Source: a virus | IMG/VR virus record: IMGVR_UViG_3300023180_000137 | Coordinates: 1-40,196 of that record | Reading direction: 5' to 3' (one strand) | Length of the DNA stretch: 40,196 nt | Shown: one piece after another, positions 13,534 through 22,751 of the stretch | Position numbering within the stretch: position 1 is the stretch's first letter | Layout of the letters: the number at the start of each line of letters is the position of its first letter | Notes under the pieces: generated by a model | Told to the model about the DNA's origin: nothing | The model's database searches: none | The model's input: the letters and a program-made list of their open reading frames with translations, nothing else | Made by a program: the position numbers and the translations under genes

Positions 13534-16156
13534 ACCAGACTATATTGAAGAGTATATACCATACGCCACCATTAGTAGGCGTATGGGAATGTGGAGAGCT
13601 ATAATATTATCTAAACTTGAATATTCAAAATACTTACTTGAAAATACATTCAATATAGATGCTGATAGAGTAGTTGATATATTCATGTCTTCTTGGGATA
13701 AGTCTGAAAAAGATTATCCTTCTCCAAAATTTTCAAGACCATCTTCTCCAGAAGAGTATGAGTCATATAATAAGTACATAATTTATCTTTGGGAATATTA
13801 TGTAAATGATAATGATAAAATAGAACTGCCAGAAGAACCAACTGAATCTACAGAAAAGATAGATTCTTCTACAATCGTTCCTGTAAATAAATCTCCAGAT
13901 GAAGGAGAAGACAGGATGTATGATGGTGTTCGTGAGGAAGATTTAGTTAATGAGGAAATTGATGAAAGAATTTTGAGAATTCTTGGACTAGAAGATACCT
14001 TTGATATTGACTATGCAACTTACAGAACTCTTTTAAAGGAGTATCTGGTTAGAGTTAATATGGGGACTGATTCTCTTCCTAGAGAAGAGCAGATGTTATT
14101 GAGGGATGAATATGTTAGAGTTAAAGGACTTGTTGGTAGATTTAAAATCAATAAAAAATATAGGGATCAATTTGGAAGTCCTATAACACTTGCATCAAGT
14201 GCAATTATAAATCCAGAATCTGTAAAAACTCCAGATTTAGAGCAGCAAAATCAAAACCAAACTGGTTTTTCTAAATTTGCAGAAGATATTGCAGCAATCA
14301 GAGATTCTGTTGCTAACATACTTGAATTGATGCAAAAACAGAGTGATTTATTTAAAAAACAGATAGATAATGTTCGCAAATCTTCAGAGAGGGGTAAAAG
14401 GCAGAAAAATGAATCTAGATTAGAGTCTATTGGTAAGGGAGCATTAAAATTAGCTAATAAGGTTCTTGGACCAGTAAAAAATATATTTGAGAAATTGCTG
14501 AAGTTTATAACTACAGTAATTCTTGGAAGAATTGTATTAAAATTATTCAGATGGATGAGTGACCCTAAAAATAAGGGAAAAGTTGATGCTATTCTTAGAT
14601 TTTTAAAAGATTGGGGACCTGCTTTAATTGCAGGATATTTGTTATTTGGAACTACAATAGGAAAACTTGTAAGAACTGTTATTGGAACTTTGGTTAAACT
14701 AACCTTCACAATATTGCGGAAGGGAATACCTGCTGCTATGAATTTGATTAAGAAGAATCCAAAAGCAGCAGCAGCGGTTGGATTATTTACAGCAGGAGCA
14801 ACTATACCAATGTTGTTCCCAGGTACTGTTGATTCCGAAGAGAGAAAAACAGAATCTGCTCCTGGCACTAAAGAAGAAAAAATAGAAGCATTAAAAAAAC
14901 AGAAAGAAAATCTGAATCCAATGCAAAAAATGCAAGGAGTTGGATCAGAAATTGATGAGCAGATTTATAGATTGGAGACGGGAGAGACTAAAAAATATTC
15001 TGGTGGTGGAGAGATACCAAAATCACCACAAGAAACAATTTCGAAATTCCCTGGCGGGAAAGTTACTAATCAAACTGGTGTAAGGATAAAGGGTGCAGGA
15101 AAAGATACCCAACTTACTGCACTGGAACCAGGAGAGATTGTAATATCAAATTCTGCTGTTAATAAGTATGGTTCTGATTTCTTCTTATCTTTAAATAAAT
15201 CTGGTGGCGGAACAAATGCTCCTAAAATCGCAAGTGGAATACAACTAGCTTCTGGTGGAGGAATGATAGGTCCTTCTACAAATAATAGAAGTATAATTGA
15301 AAATGTAAATAATAATATTTCCAATATTAGTAAAATTAGACCAACTCAAATGGGATTTGATTCACAAAATAATAATATTTCAAAATATTTTGTGAATAAT
15401 ATTCAAAACATATCTTCAAATAATCCTTCATATTTGTCTGATCTAAATTTAACTACTAATAAAAAAGTTGATAATTTTAATGCAGATGTAAATAATACTT
15501 TTGAATCGGATCAAGTATCAAATGTAAAAAATATTAGGAATAGTAATTTTATTGGTGGGGATATCTTTAATAATTTATCTACCAATATCAATAATAGAGA
15601 AGTGAATAATAGGATAGATACTAATAAATTTGTAAGTTCGGATTATAAAAGTGCTTTAAATAAATCAACATCAGTAATCAATAATATCAATAATCAAGAT
15701 ACTACGACATTATCTGGTAAAGAATCTCTTGGAGGGATTGAGAAATCTTTATCTGCAGATAAGTACATACAACCATTTACAAAAATGGTTTCTGTTGACA
15801 ATAGCAAACAAGAACAAAATCAAAATATAGTGCAAAGTACAGAATCAAATAGAATTGATTCTGGTAAAGTATCACTTCAAAATAAAAATCAATTTACTTC
15901 TTCTACCATAAATCAAACTGCTAATAAAGTTTTACCAGCAACTATCAGTAAAGAAAAGAGTGTGGCAACTCAAACCATTCCTCCCCCACCAAAACCCAAA
16001 GTAAATGTGGTACATATTGCAAATGAAGAAATTCAAAAATTAAGATCACAAAAGAGTGTTGGTAAGAGAGATCTTGATACAAGTTTCCCTGCAGTATATC
16101 CAAGTAATACTAGATCCATGCTTATACAAACCTATGGAATTTATGGTGTAAGGTAA
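13523..16156 (+). CDS. Tape-measure-like tail protein 1
   Basis: An 877-residue protein. Residues 1-230 are soluble and acidic. Residues 250-300 form a charged helix (KFAEDIAAIRDSVANILELMQ). Hydrophobic segments follow at about 325-345, 365-398 and 413-433. Residues 534-550 read LEPGEIVISNSAVNKYG, the TPGExVxxxxAVxxYG-type motif frequent in tail tape measure proteins. Residues 585-720 are very Asn-rich and the end is YPSNTRSMLIQTYGIYGVR. Position right after the chaperone-like pair supports a tape-measure role; an internal virion protein of the hub is the alternative. The next gene shares its last base and is a partial paralogue. Confidence 0.6.
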   Translation: MDLKPDYIEEYIPYATISRRMGMWRAIILSKLEYSKYLLENTFNIDADRVVDIFMSSWDKSEKDYPSPKFSRPSSPEEYESYNKYIIYLWEYYVNDNDKIELPEEPTESTEKIDSSTIVPVNKSPDEGEDRMYDGVREEDLVNEEIDERILRILGLEDTFDIDYATYRTLLKEYLVRVNMGTDSLPREEQMLLRDEYVRVKGLVGRFKINKKYRDQFGSPITLASSAIINPESVKTPDLEQQNQNQTGFSKFAEDIAAIRDSVANILELMQKQSDLFKKQIDNVRKSSERGKRQKNESRLESIGKGALKLANKVLGPVKNIFEKLLKFITTVILGRIVLKLFRWMSDPKNKGKVDAILRFLKDWGPALIAGYLLFGTTIGKLVRTVIGTLVKLTFTILRKGIPAAMNLIKKNPKAAAAVGLFTAGATIPMLFPGTVDSEERKTESAPGTKEEKIEALKKQKENLNPMQKMQGVGSEIDEQIYRLETGETKKYSGGGEIPKSPQETISKFPGGKVTNQTGVRIKGAGKDTQLTALEPGEIVISNSAVNKYGSDFFLSLNKSGGGTNAPKIASGIQLASGGGMIGPSTNNRSIIENVNNNISNISKIRPTQMGFDSQNNNISKYFVNNIQNISSNNPSYLSDLNLTTNKKVDNFNADVNNTFESDQVSNVKNIRNSNFIGGDIFNNLSTNINNREVNNRIDTNKFVSSDYKSALNKSTSVINNINNQDTTTLSGKESLGGIEKSLSADKYIQPFTKMVSVDNSKQEQNQNIVQSTESNRIDSGKVSLQNKNQFTSSTINQTANKVLPATISKEKSVATQTIPPPPKPKVNVVHIANEEIQKLRSQKSVGKRDLDTSFPAVYPSNTRSMLIQTYGIYGVR

Positions 16157-18600
16157 TGGCAGTTATAGATCCCAAAAAATTATTAAATCCATCTAAAGAT
16201 CCTTCTGCTTCTAGTGGATCTAATACTTTTTATTCTTCTGGTTTTTTTAAAGTTGCTGAAGATATATCCAACATAAAGGAAAATGTAGTAAAAATTGAAG
16301 ATGTACTTAAAAAAAGTATAAAAATAAATGTAAGACAATTGGAGTTGTCTAGAAGAGATCTTGAAAGAACGCGAAGGAATACTAGAGAAGACAAAAAGGA
16401 AAGTAGAAAAAAAGTTAATAAATTTGATAAATTTAGAAAGTTTATTCCTGGTTTGAGTTTAATTGATAGAGCAAAACAATTTTTGGGTTCTATATTAGCT
16501 GGATTTTTGGTTCTTAGGTTGGTAAAATTATTACCAAAATTACTTGGAATAATTAAGTTTTTGAAACCAGTAGGTCAATTTATATTTGATTTTGCTGCTG
16601 GAATTCTTGATAAAGTAGCAACAGGAATAGAATTTGCTTATAATACTATTGATACAATATCAAACACAGTTAAAAATGTTTTTGGTGAAGATGCTCAGAA
16701 AAAATTAAATAACTTTTTAAGTGCTTTTACAAAATTTGCTAACATTGCTATAATTGCAATGATGGTCTCTTCTGGGGGAAGTAATCCTCTCAATAGAAGA
16801 TTTAACGGACCAGAAAGGAAGGGTTTTGATAGAAGTGGTAGGAGAGTAAACACTAGAACTCAGCAAAGATATAGGCAAAGATATGGTGATAGGGCATTTA
16901 GGGAAAGATTTGGTGGAAGGAATTTAGATAGATTAAACAGACCGTCCAGAACACCAACACCAACTGGAGGAGCACCAACACCAACTGGAGGAGCACCTGG
17001 AAGAGTACCTCAGAGCGGTGTTCAAAAAGCTGTTCAAAAAGGAGTTACTAAAGTTGCTGGAAAGACTGCTGGTAAAATCGCTGGCAAGATTCCAATTGTT
17101 GGTCCACTTATTGATTTTGGTATAAGAACTCTTATATTTAAGGAACCACTTGGTAAAGCAGCTGCAGGTGCAGTTGGAGCTGCTGCTGGACAAGCACTTG
17201 GTGCCTGGATAGGAGGTACTATAGGTGGTGTTGCTGGTAGTGTTGTTCCTTTTATTGGCAATATAATTGCTGGTTCTGCTGGAGTAGCTATTGGTTCATT
17301 GCTTGGTGGATTGATTGGTGATCAGATAGGCGTAAGTCTTTATAATGTCCTTGTTGGATCTGATTCTAAAGAAGTTCAATCAAAGTCTGGTGGAGGAAGT
17401 ACAAATAAAAAAGTCAAAGATAATAAGACTAAGACTAAGAAAACAATAAAAGATTTTAAACCAGATGATACTATTCCAGGAAAGAGTATTGGTAGAAACA
17501 ATTTAAATGAACTTTATGATGACAATTATTCTTTAATAACTGGAATATCTAAAGCATCAAAAAGGTTAAAGAAAAAAGACAATACCTTCCTATCCAAAAT
17601 TGCGTCTATTGGTTTAGATTTGTCTCTGGGACAAAAACCATCTGATAGATCAATCTCTGATTTATCGGAATCTTTTGCATCAATTATAGATTTTTATAGA
17701 GATCCTCTCAATACTACACAAAAACTTTCATCTGGTGGATCTGTAGAGAGTATTGAAACGGAAAGAAAGAAGATAATATTTAAATCATTAAAGAGTAAGT
17801 TTAATGATGAAATAAACAATGCTTTTATGGATGTAAAAGTTTTTGGAAAAAAAGAATATGGAATCTCTGATGCATTTACTTCATTTTTTGAAAGATTGAC
17901 GGGGGTGAGATTTGATAGGGCAACTAGAGGAACTAGTGGAAGAAGAAGACCAGGATCGACACTTCCTTCTGCTGCACCACTGTCTGGAAGTGATAAATTT
18001 GCTAGAATATCTGGAACTAGTGGAACTGTAGCATATGGTGGAAGAGAAAATGCTCCATTGACAGTTTCATATAGTCCTTTTGGAAAGGGAGCCAATGCAA
18101 GTTTAATATCTGGAAAGGGTTATAGAAGAAGCACTAGGAGCAATCATAGAGGATATGATATTGCTGCACCTTCAGGAACACCTTTATATGCTTATTTACC
18201 AGGAAAAGTTACTAGGGCTGCATACGATCGTTCATATGGTTATTATATTGAGTGGAAAGATTCTGTGTATGGACAGACTCATTTTTATGGACACATGGTT
18301 GGACCATCCCCATTAAAAGTTGGGCAGGAATTTAAACAGGGAGATTCTCTTGGTAGAGTAGGTAGTACAGGAAAAAGTGAAGGTCCTCACGTCCATTGGG
18401 AGATTGGACCACAAGGATCTGAAATTGATCCTGGAAATTGGGTAAATACTCACCCACTTAAAAAAGATAACAAAGCAAATATAGAAACAGCAGATAAAAA
18501 ATCAACAGCAGATAAAGTTAGTTCCAATGCATCCTATGAACAACCATCAACAACTACTATAGCGGTTGTTGAAAAAACAAAGTATGTCACTATTGGATAA
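16156..18600 (+). CDS. Tape-measure-like tail protein 2 with C-terminal M23 peptidase
   Basis: An 814-residue protein. Residues 28-90 form a charged helix (FFKVAEDISNIKENVVKIEDVL) like that of the previous gene. Hydrophobic segments lie at 105-150 and 190-205, a basic linker with a duplicated TPTPTGGA is at 266-279, and a long Gly/Ala-rich hydrophobic stretch (305-395) looks like glycine-zipper helices. The C-terminus (660-760) is an M23 (lysostaphin-type) endopeptidase with H664-RGY-D668, HFYGH (709-713) and H745-V-H747, all metal and catalytic residues present. It probably travels in the tail tube or hub and cuts peptidoglycan cross-links on injection. gp5 here lacks a lysozyme, so this may be the tail's lytic enzyme. 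Confidence 0.75.
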   Translation: MAVIDPKKLLNPSKDPSASSGSNTFYSSGFFKVAEDISNIKENVVKIEDVLKKSIKINVRQLELSRRDLERTRRNTREDKKESRKKVNKFDKFRKFIPGLSLIDRAKQFLGSILAGFLVLRLVKLLPKLLGIIKFLKPVGQFIFDFAAGILDKVATGIEFAYNTIDTISNTVKNVFGEDAQKKLNNFLSAFTKFANIAIIAMMVSSGGSNPLNRRFNGPERKGFDRSGRRVNTRTQQRYRQRYGDRAFRERFGGRNLDRLNRPSRTPTPTGGAPTPTGGAPGRVPQSGVQKAVQKGVTKVAGKTAGKIAGKIPIVGPLIDFGIRTLIFKEPLGKAAAGAVGAAAGQALGAWIGGTIGGVAGSVVPFIGNIIAGSAGVAIGSLLGGLIGDQIGVSLYNVLVGSDSKEVQSKSGGGSTNKKVKDNKTKTKKTIKDFKPDDTIPGKSIGRNNLNELYDDNYSLITGISKASKRLKKKDNTFLSKIASIGLDLSLGQKPSDRSISDLSESFASIIDFYRDPLNTTQKLSSGGSVESIETERKKIIFKSLKSKFNDEINNAFMDVKVFGKKEYGISDAFTSFFERLTGVRFDRATRGTSGRRRPGSTLPSAAPLSGSDKFARISGTSGTVAYGGRENAPLTVSYSPFGKGANASLISGKGYRRSTRSNHRGYDIAAPSGTPLYAYLPGKVTRAAYDRSYGYYIEWKDSVYGQTHFYGHMVGPSPLKVGQEFKQGDSLGRVGSTGKSEGPHVHWEIGPQGSEIDPGNWVNTHPLKKDNKANIETADKKSTADKVSSNASYEQPSTTTIAVVEKTKYVTIG

Positions 18601-18633
18601 TTTGTTAAATACTAATTATAAAGGTAAATTATA

Positions 18634-19947
18634 ATGGCAGTAAATACTCCAAATCAAACTGCAGAATCATCTAATATAACAAAATGTTTAATTTATTCAA
18701 ACAGAGGTAGTGGATCTCAAGACGTATCTCCTGGAATAGTTGATTTTTCTTATTTTGAGAGTGTTTTAGATACAACTGTTAGATTTTCTATAGTTATAGT
18801 AGATACTGGAAATAGTACGGAATCTACAAACAGTGAGGCAGTTTTATATAAATTAAAATTATCTGGATTTGAGAAGGTTGATTTAAGTTTTACTGATAAT
18901 TTTGATAACAAACTGGATTTTAGTGGAAATAATGCATTATATATTAATAAAATAAGAAATATTATTAGTCACTCTGAGAAGACAATATTTACTATTGATT
19001 TGGTATCTAAAGAATATCTTGCTAATGAATTTTTAAAATCCGAAGTTTATCAAAGATTTGATGGTGAGATATCTACTTCAGTTAGATCTATACTTTCCGA
19101 TATATTAAACACTGAAAAAGATATTATATCAGACCCAACTTCTAATACTTTGAATTTTTATGGTTCTGGAAAAAAACCTTTCACTCTAATAAGTGAAATT
19201 GGAACAAAAGGAGTTCCTCAAGGAGGTGAATCTACCGCAGGATATTTTATATTTGAAAATTATAATGGTTTTAATTTTAGATCTATAGATGCATTGTTTA
19301 AAAGTCCAGTTGTAAAATCTTTTATATATAATTCTACTACTTTATTACCAAAAGAATATGATGCAAAAATAATATCATATAAGTCTAAAAAGACAATAGA
19401 TGTACAAGAAAATTTGAAATCTGGTGCTTATGGTGGTAGATTGGAGACTTTTAATCCATATACACACAAATTCAATCCTGTGAGTAAAAATGTTGAAAAT
19501 GAAGACCAAGAGACTAAAGGTGGATTAGAATTTTCAAAAATATCTCCAGATTTTTCTTTTTATGGTTCATTATCTAGAAGATATTATCATAGAATGGATG
19601 TTGGACAAGTTCCATCTGGCAATAAAACTGAACAATTGAAAAATAGAAAAAAGGAAAATCTAAATTCAAAAGATGTTATTGTTCAGTCTGCAATGAGTTA
19701 TAATAAGATATTCTCATTATCTGTTGACGTTACAATACCTGGAGATTTTTCTTTAAGATCTGGACAACTGGTTTATTGTGATTTTCCAGAACAATCATCA
19801 AAAAGGAATATTGAAACTGATAGGGAATTAAGTGGAATATATATGATATGTGATATATGTCACCATATTACCCCAGGTAGTAGTCTAACTAAAATGAATC
19901 TAATTAGAGATTCATTTGGAAGAAATCCAAGTAAAGGAGGAAGTTAA
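18634..19947 (+). CDS. gp27: Baseplate hub protein gp27
   Basis: A 437-residue protein (T4 gp27 391). The N-terminal third has FSYFESVLDTTVRFSIVIVDTG and a strand-rich tail-tube-like domain (LYKLKLSGFEKVDLSF). The second half has YEVYQRFDGEIS-type helices, ILNTEKDI, and an end domain with SVDVTIPGDFSLRSGQLVYCDFP and LSGIYMICDICHHI, the pattern of a hub protein forming a trimeric cylinder that carries gp5. AAGG lies upstream of ATG 18634. It is followed with no gap by the CP12-like gene and then gp5, its T4 partner. Confidence 0.8.
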   Translation: MAVNTPNQTAESSNITKCLIYSNRGSGSQDVSPGIVDFSYFESVLDTTVRFSIVIVDTGNSTESTNSEAVLYKLKLSGFEKVDLSFTDNFDNKLDFSGNNALYINKIRNIISHSEKTIFTIDLVSKEYLANEFLKSEVYQRFDGEISTSVRSILSDILNTEKDIISDPTSNTLNFYGSGKKPFTLISEIGTKGVPQGGESTAGYFIFENYNGFNFRSIDALFKSPVVKSFIYNSTTLLPKEYDAKIISYKSKKTIDVQENLKSGAYGGRLETFNPYTHKFNPVSKNVENEDQETKGGLEFSKISPDFSFYGSLSRRYYHRMDVGQVPSGNKTEQLKNRKKENLNSKDVIVQSAMSYNKIFSLSVDVTIPGDFSLRSGQLVYCDFPEQSSKRNIETDRELSGIYMICDICHHITPGSSLTKMNLIRDSFGRNPSKGGS

Positions 19948-20163
19948 ATGGAAAGATCAATTGAAGATCATATTGAAAAGGATAAAGAATTGCTTCAAGA
20001 CCCAACATTGTCTCCGCAAATGCGTCGTCATACTGCAGATGAGTTAAAGCATTTAGAGACTTATCATAAAAATCATCCAGAAGATCATCATGATCCAACA
20101 GCATTTGAAATGTATTGTGATGAAAATCCAGATGCTTCAGAATGCAAAATTTATGAAGACTGA
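19948..20163 (+). CDS. CP12-like small protein in the hub operon
   Basis: A 71-residue protein starting directly after the gp27 stop, with AGGAGG at 19936-19941 inside the gp27 end as a very good ribosome binding site. The C-terminus EMYCDENPDASECKIYED (C57-x8-C66) matches the CP12 C-terminal loop, which in cyanobacteria and plants binds GAPDH and PRK and inhibits the Calvin cycle in the dark. The N-terminal part (IEDHIEKDKELLQDP...MRRHT) is charged and helical. The N-terminal Cys pair of plant CP12 is absent. A structural or chaperone role cannot be excluded given the location. The similarity is clear; the function is not. Confidence 0.6.
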   Translation: MERSIEDHIEKDKELLQDPTLSPQMRRHTADELKHLETYHKNHPEDHHDPTAFEMYCDENPDASECKIYED

Positions 20164-20171
20164 TTAATCTA

Positions 20172-22751
20172 ATGGAATTATACGGATCAGAACTGTCACA
20201 ACCATTTAATATTTTAGAAAACACTTTTTGGTGGTGGGAGGGAATTGTTGCGCCAAGAAATTTTTGGTCAACAAATTCTCAGGAAGAAGGTTTATCTTCA
20301 GTTCAACAATTAGAAAATTGGGGAAAGAGAGTTAAGGTTAGAATTCAAGGAGTACACCCACCTAGTAAAAAAATACTCTCTGATGATAAACTTCCTTGGG
20401 CAGAAGTGAGAATGGGATCTGTTGGTAGTGGTCATAAGGGAACTGGATTAGCGATAGGTGTTACTCAAGGAACTAGGGTTTATGGAATATGGGAAAATCC
20501 TTTAACTAAAAGTGGACCAATAATTTTGGGAACCCTTGCAAACAATGAGGATACTCCACTTCCAAAAGAACAACCAATCTCTGATGGTTTTGCATCCTAT
20601 AGTGGATACAGACCAGAAGATACAGTTTCTGGTCGTGATATGCCTTTATCTCAAGGACAACCTAGAGAATCTATACTAAATCCAAATATTTGGGGATTAT
20701 CCGATAAATGGATGATGGATGAACCAGCTTTTGGTATTGCATCTCCAACTGATTGTGAAAAAATTCCTTTAGGTTCAATTACAAAGTCCATGCGGGCTTT
20801 AATTCAAAATATTGAGAAAGCACAGAACCAAATGCAACTTTGGGAAAATGCAGCTCAGGGGTGGGTTAGTCAAAAACAAGAGTGGATTAGATTAAAGGTA
20901 CAAAAAGCAACTGAATTTATTAGTAAGGGATTGAAATCTGTTTTTAAAGAAATTAGAAAAGCTACTGAAGAACAGATTAATAAGAAGGTAAAAAAAGTCT
21001 ATGAGTTAATAAATCCACCAGATAGAGATAAGGCTAAATTGGGGCATGATGCTCTAATGGAGCTTATTACTTGTTTGTTTAATAAAATAACAGGTAATTT
21101 AAAGTATTTGATTGGAAATTTTCTTGGAAAAATGCTTGATAGGTATATCAACGTACCTGCTTGTGCTGTTCAAAATTTTGTTGCTAGTTTAATTGGAAAT
21201 ACTTTAGGTGCAGTGTCTAAAACCATAGATAAAGCAATTTCTTCAGTATCTAGTTTGATTGGTGGTGCTTTTAGTCTTGCCGACAGCATTCTTAATCTAA
21301 TTAAGGCTATTGCTGGATTTTTTGCTTGTGAAGAAGATCAAGAATGTCCAGAGACAACTGAATGGAGTATTTTTGATGGTGCAAAACCAAAACTGTCATT
21401 TGACCTTGATAGTATATTAAATGGTGCAAAGCAAGTTGCAAACCAAGCAAAAGGTGTTATTGATGATGGTAGGGATTTGATCGATACTGCATCAGCAGCT
21501 GTTGATTTTTCCAATTTAATTAATACTGCCGTTAATTCTGCAAATTCTTGTAATATTGGACCTATATTCTGTGGACCACCAACAGTTACTTTCTGGGGTG
21601 GTGGTGGAAGTGGAGCAAAAGGTAATGCTATTATTAGTGCTTCTGGAGATTTGTTGGGTGTAGATCTTATTGCTGGAGGAACTGGTTATACTAAAGCACC
21701 TTTTGTTACTATTGAAGATTCTTGTGGTAAGGGTTCTGGTGCAAATGCCATAGCAATTATGAGAAAAGAACCTAGAGGTGGCACTGGTGGTACTGGTGCT
21801 GGTGGTGGTGCTGGTACTGGTGGTGGTGCTGGTACTGGTTCTGGTGGTGGTACTGGTGCTGGTGATTCTGGTATAACAACAACTACCAATTTATCTAATA
21901 ATAATATCGCAGATAATGTTATTAGTACTTCTGGAGTAAGTGGAGATTCTATTGGTGGTATAAACTATACTGGAGAAGAAACTTATACTGTTATTGCTGT
22001 TGTTATCGAAGATTCTGGAAGTGGATACTTAGCTTCTCCAAATGGTGATGTTGGTGGAGATGGAAGGGTTTGGGCACCTAAAGATAATACTATAATTAAA
22101 ACTGAAGATGGTAGATGGGAACAATATTTACCAGGAGCTGCTTTGCCCGAAAGAGATGGTGATTTAATTATTACTCCAGAAGATAAGTTAGTTTTAAATG
22201 GATCTGGATCTGAGAATTTAATTGGACCTGGAAATAATGTAGCATCAGGAACTGGTCAAGGTTATAATGATCTTCCAGACAATTTGACATATGATGAAGA
22301 AGTTGCTGCAATAAAGGGGATTACATCTATTCCTGGAACTGGTGTTAATGGATCAACAGACTTTAATTCTTTCCCAACCATAAATGTTGGTAGTTATCCA
22401 ACAAAATTATATCTTTGTGATGTTTATATAAAAAATAGAGGTATTAATTATTCTCCTGGAGATAAAGTAGTTATAGAACCAAATTTTGGAGCTGAGATTG
22501 AAGTTGAATATGGACCATTTGGTGTAGTAGATAGATTAAAAATTGTGAATTCTGGTAGTGGATTTACTGAAACTCCAATAATTTATATCCAGTCAGAAAC
22601 AGGATATAATGCTAAACTATATCCAATATTCTGTGTAAGTAGTGTTGGTGATGGTGACAGTGATGGATTGGGATCTGATCAAAGAGAATTGACTGATGAT
22701 GAAAAAGAAGGTTTAATTACGGTTGTAGATTGTGTGGGGAAGTTTAATTAA
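20172..22751 (+). CDS. gp5: Baseplate hub spike protein gp5, no lysozyme domain
   Basis: An 859-residue protein. Residues 15-130 fit the gp5 OB domain (WWWEGIVAPRNFW, GKRVKVRIQGVHPP, LPWAEVRMGS, GVTQGTRVYGIWENP, GPIILGTL). Residues 200-460 are helical, partly hydrophobic (335-385), and have no resemblance to T4 lysozyme. Residues 495-530, 608-625 and two places near the end have G-x-G-Y/F...P-x-V/I-x-I units, as in gp53. Residues 536-565 are almost only Gly, Thr and Ala. It forms the central hub with gp27. The needle seems to be supplied by the next gene, and lysis by the M23 protein upstream. Confidence 0.8.
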   Translation: MELYGSELSQPFNILENTFWWWEGIVAPRNFWSTNSQEEGLSSVQQLENWGKRVKVRIQGVHPPSKKILSDDKLPWAEVRMGSVGSGHKGTGLAIGVTQGTRVYGIWENPLTKSGPIILGTLANNEDTPLPKEQPISDGFASYSGYRPEDTVSGRDMPLSQGQPRESILNPNIWGLSDKWMMDEPAFGIASPTDCEKIPLGSITKSMRALIQNIEKAQNQMQLWENAAQGWVSQKQEWIRLKVQKATEFISKGLKSVFKEIRKATEEQINKKVKKVYELINPPDRDKAKLGHDALMELITCLFNKITGNLKYLIGNFLGKMLDRYINVPACAVQNFVASLIGNTLGAVSKTIDKAISSVSSLIGGAFSLADSILNLIKAIAGFFACEEDQECPETTEWSIFDGAKPKLSFDLDSILNGAKQVANQAKGVIDDGRDLIDTASAAVDFSNLINTAVNSANSCNIGPIFCGPPTVTFWGGGGSGAKGNAIISASGDLLGVDLIAGGTGYTKAPFVTIEDSCGKGSGANAIAIMRKEPRGGTGGTGAGGGAGTGGGAGTGSGGGTGAGDSGITTTTNLSNNNIADNVISTSGVSGDSIGGINYTGEETYTVIAVVIEDSGSGYLASPNGDVGGDGRVWAPKDNTIIKTEDGRWEQYLPGAALPERDGDLIITPEDKLVLNGSGSENLIGPGNNVASGTGQGYNDLPDNLTYDEEVAAIKGITSIPGTGVNGSTDFNSFPTINVGSYPTKLYLCDVYIKNRGINYSPGDKVVIEPNFGAEIEVEYGPFGVVDRLKIVNSGSGFTETPIIYIQSETGYNAKLYPIFCVSSVGDGDSDGLGSDQRELTDDEKEGLITVVDCVGKFN
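21776..21864 (+). repeat. Low-complexity GGT/ACT/GCT repeat in gp5
   Basis: About 90 bp of imperfect repeats of GGTGGTACTGGTGCT type, coding for a Gly/Thr/Ala linker. It is prone to length change by slippage. Confidence 0.85.

Noticed and set aside
14251-14868. 205-codon open frame on the minus strand
   Set aside because: Mirror frame of the tape-measure-like gene; Pro/Asn/Phe-rich text without ribosome binding site or family features, while the plus strand has tape-measure motifs.
16933-17261. Ser/Cys-rich and Pro/Ala-rich minus-strand frames
   Set aside because: Composition is simply the complement of the Gly/Ala/Thr-rich stretch of the M23-containing protein.
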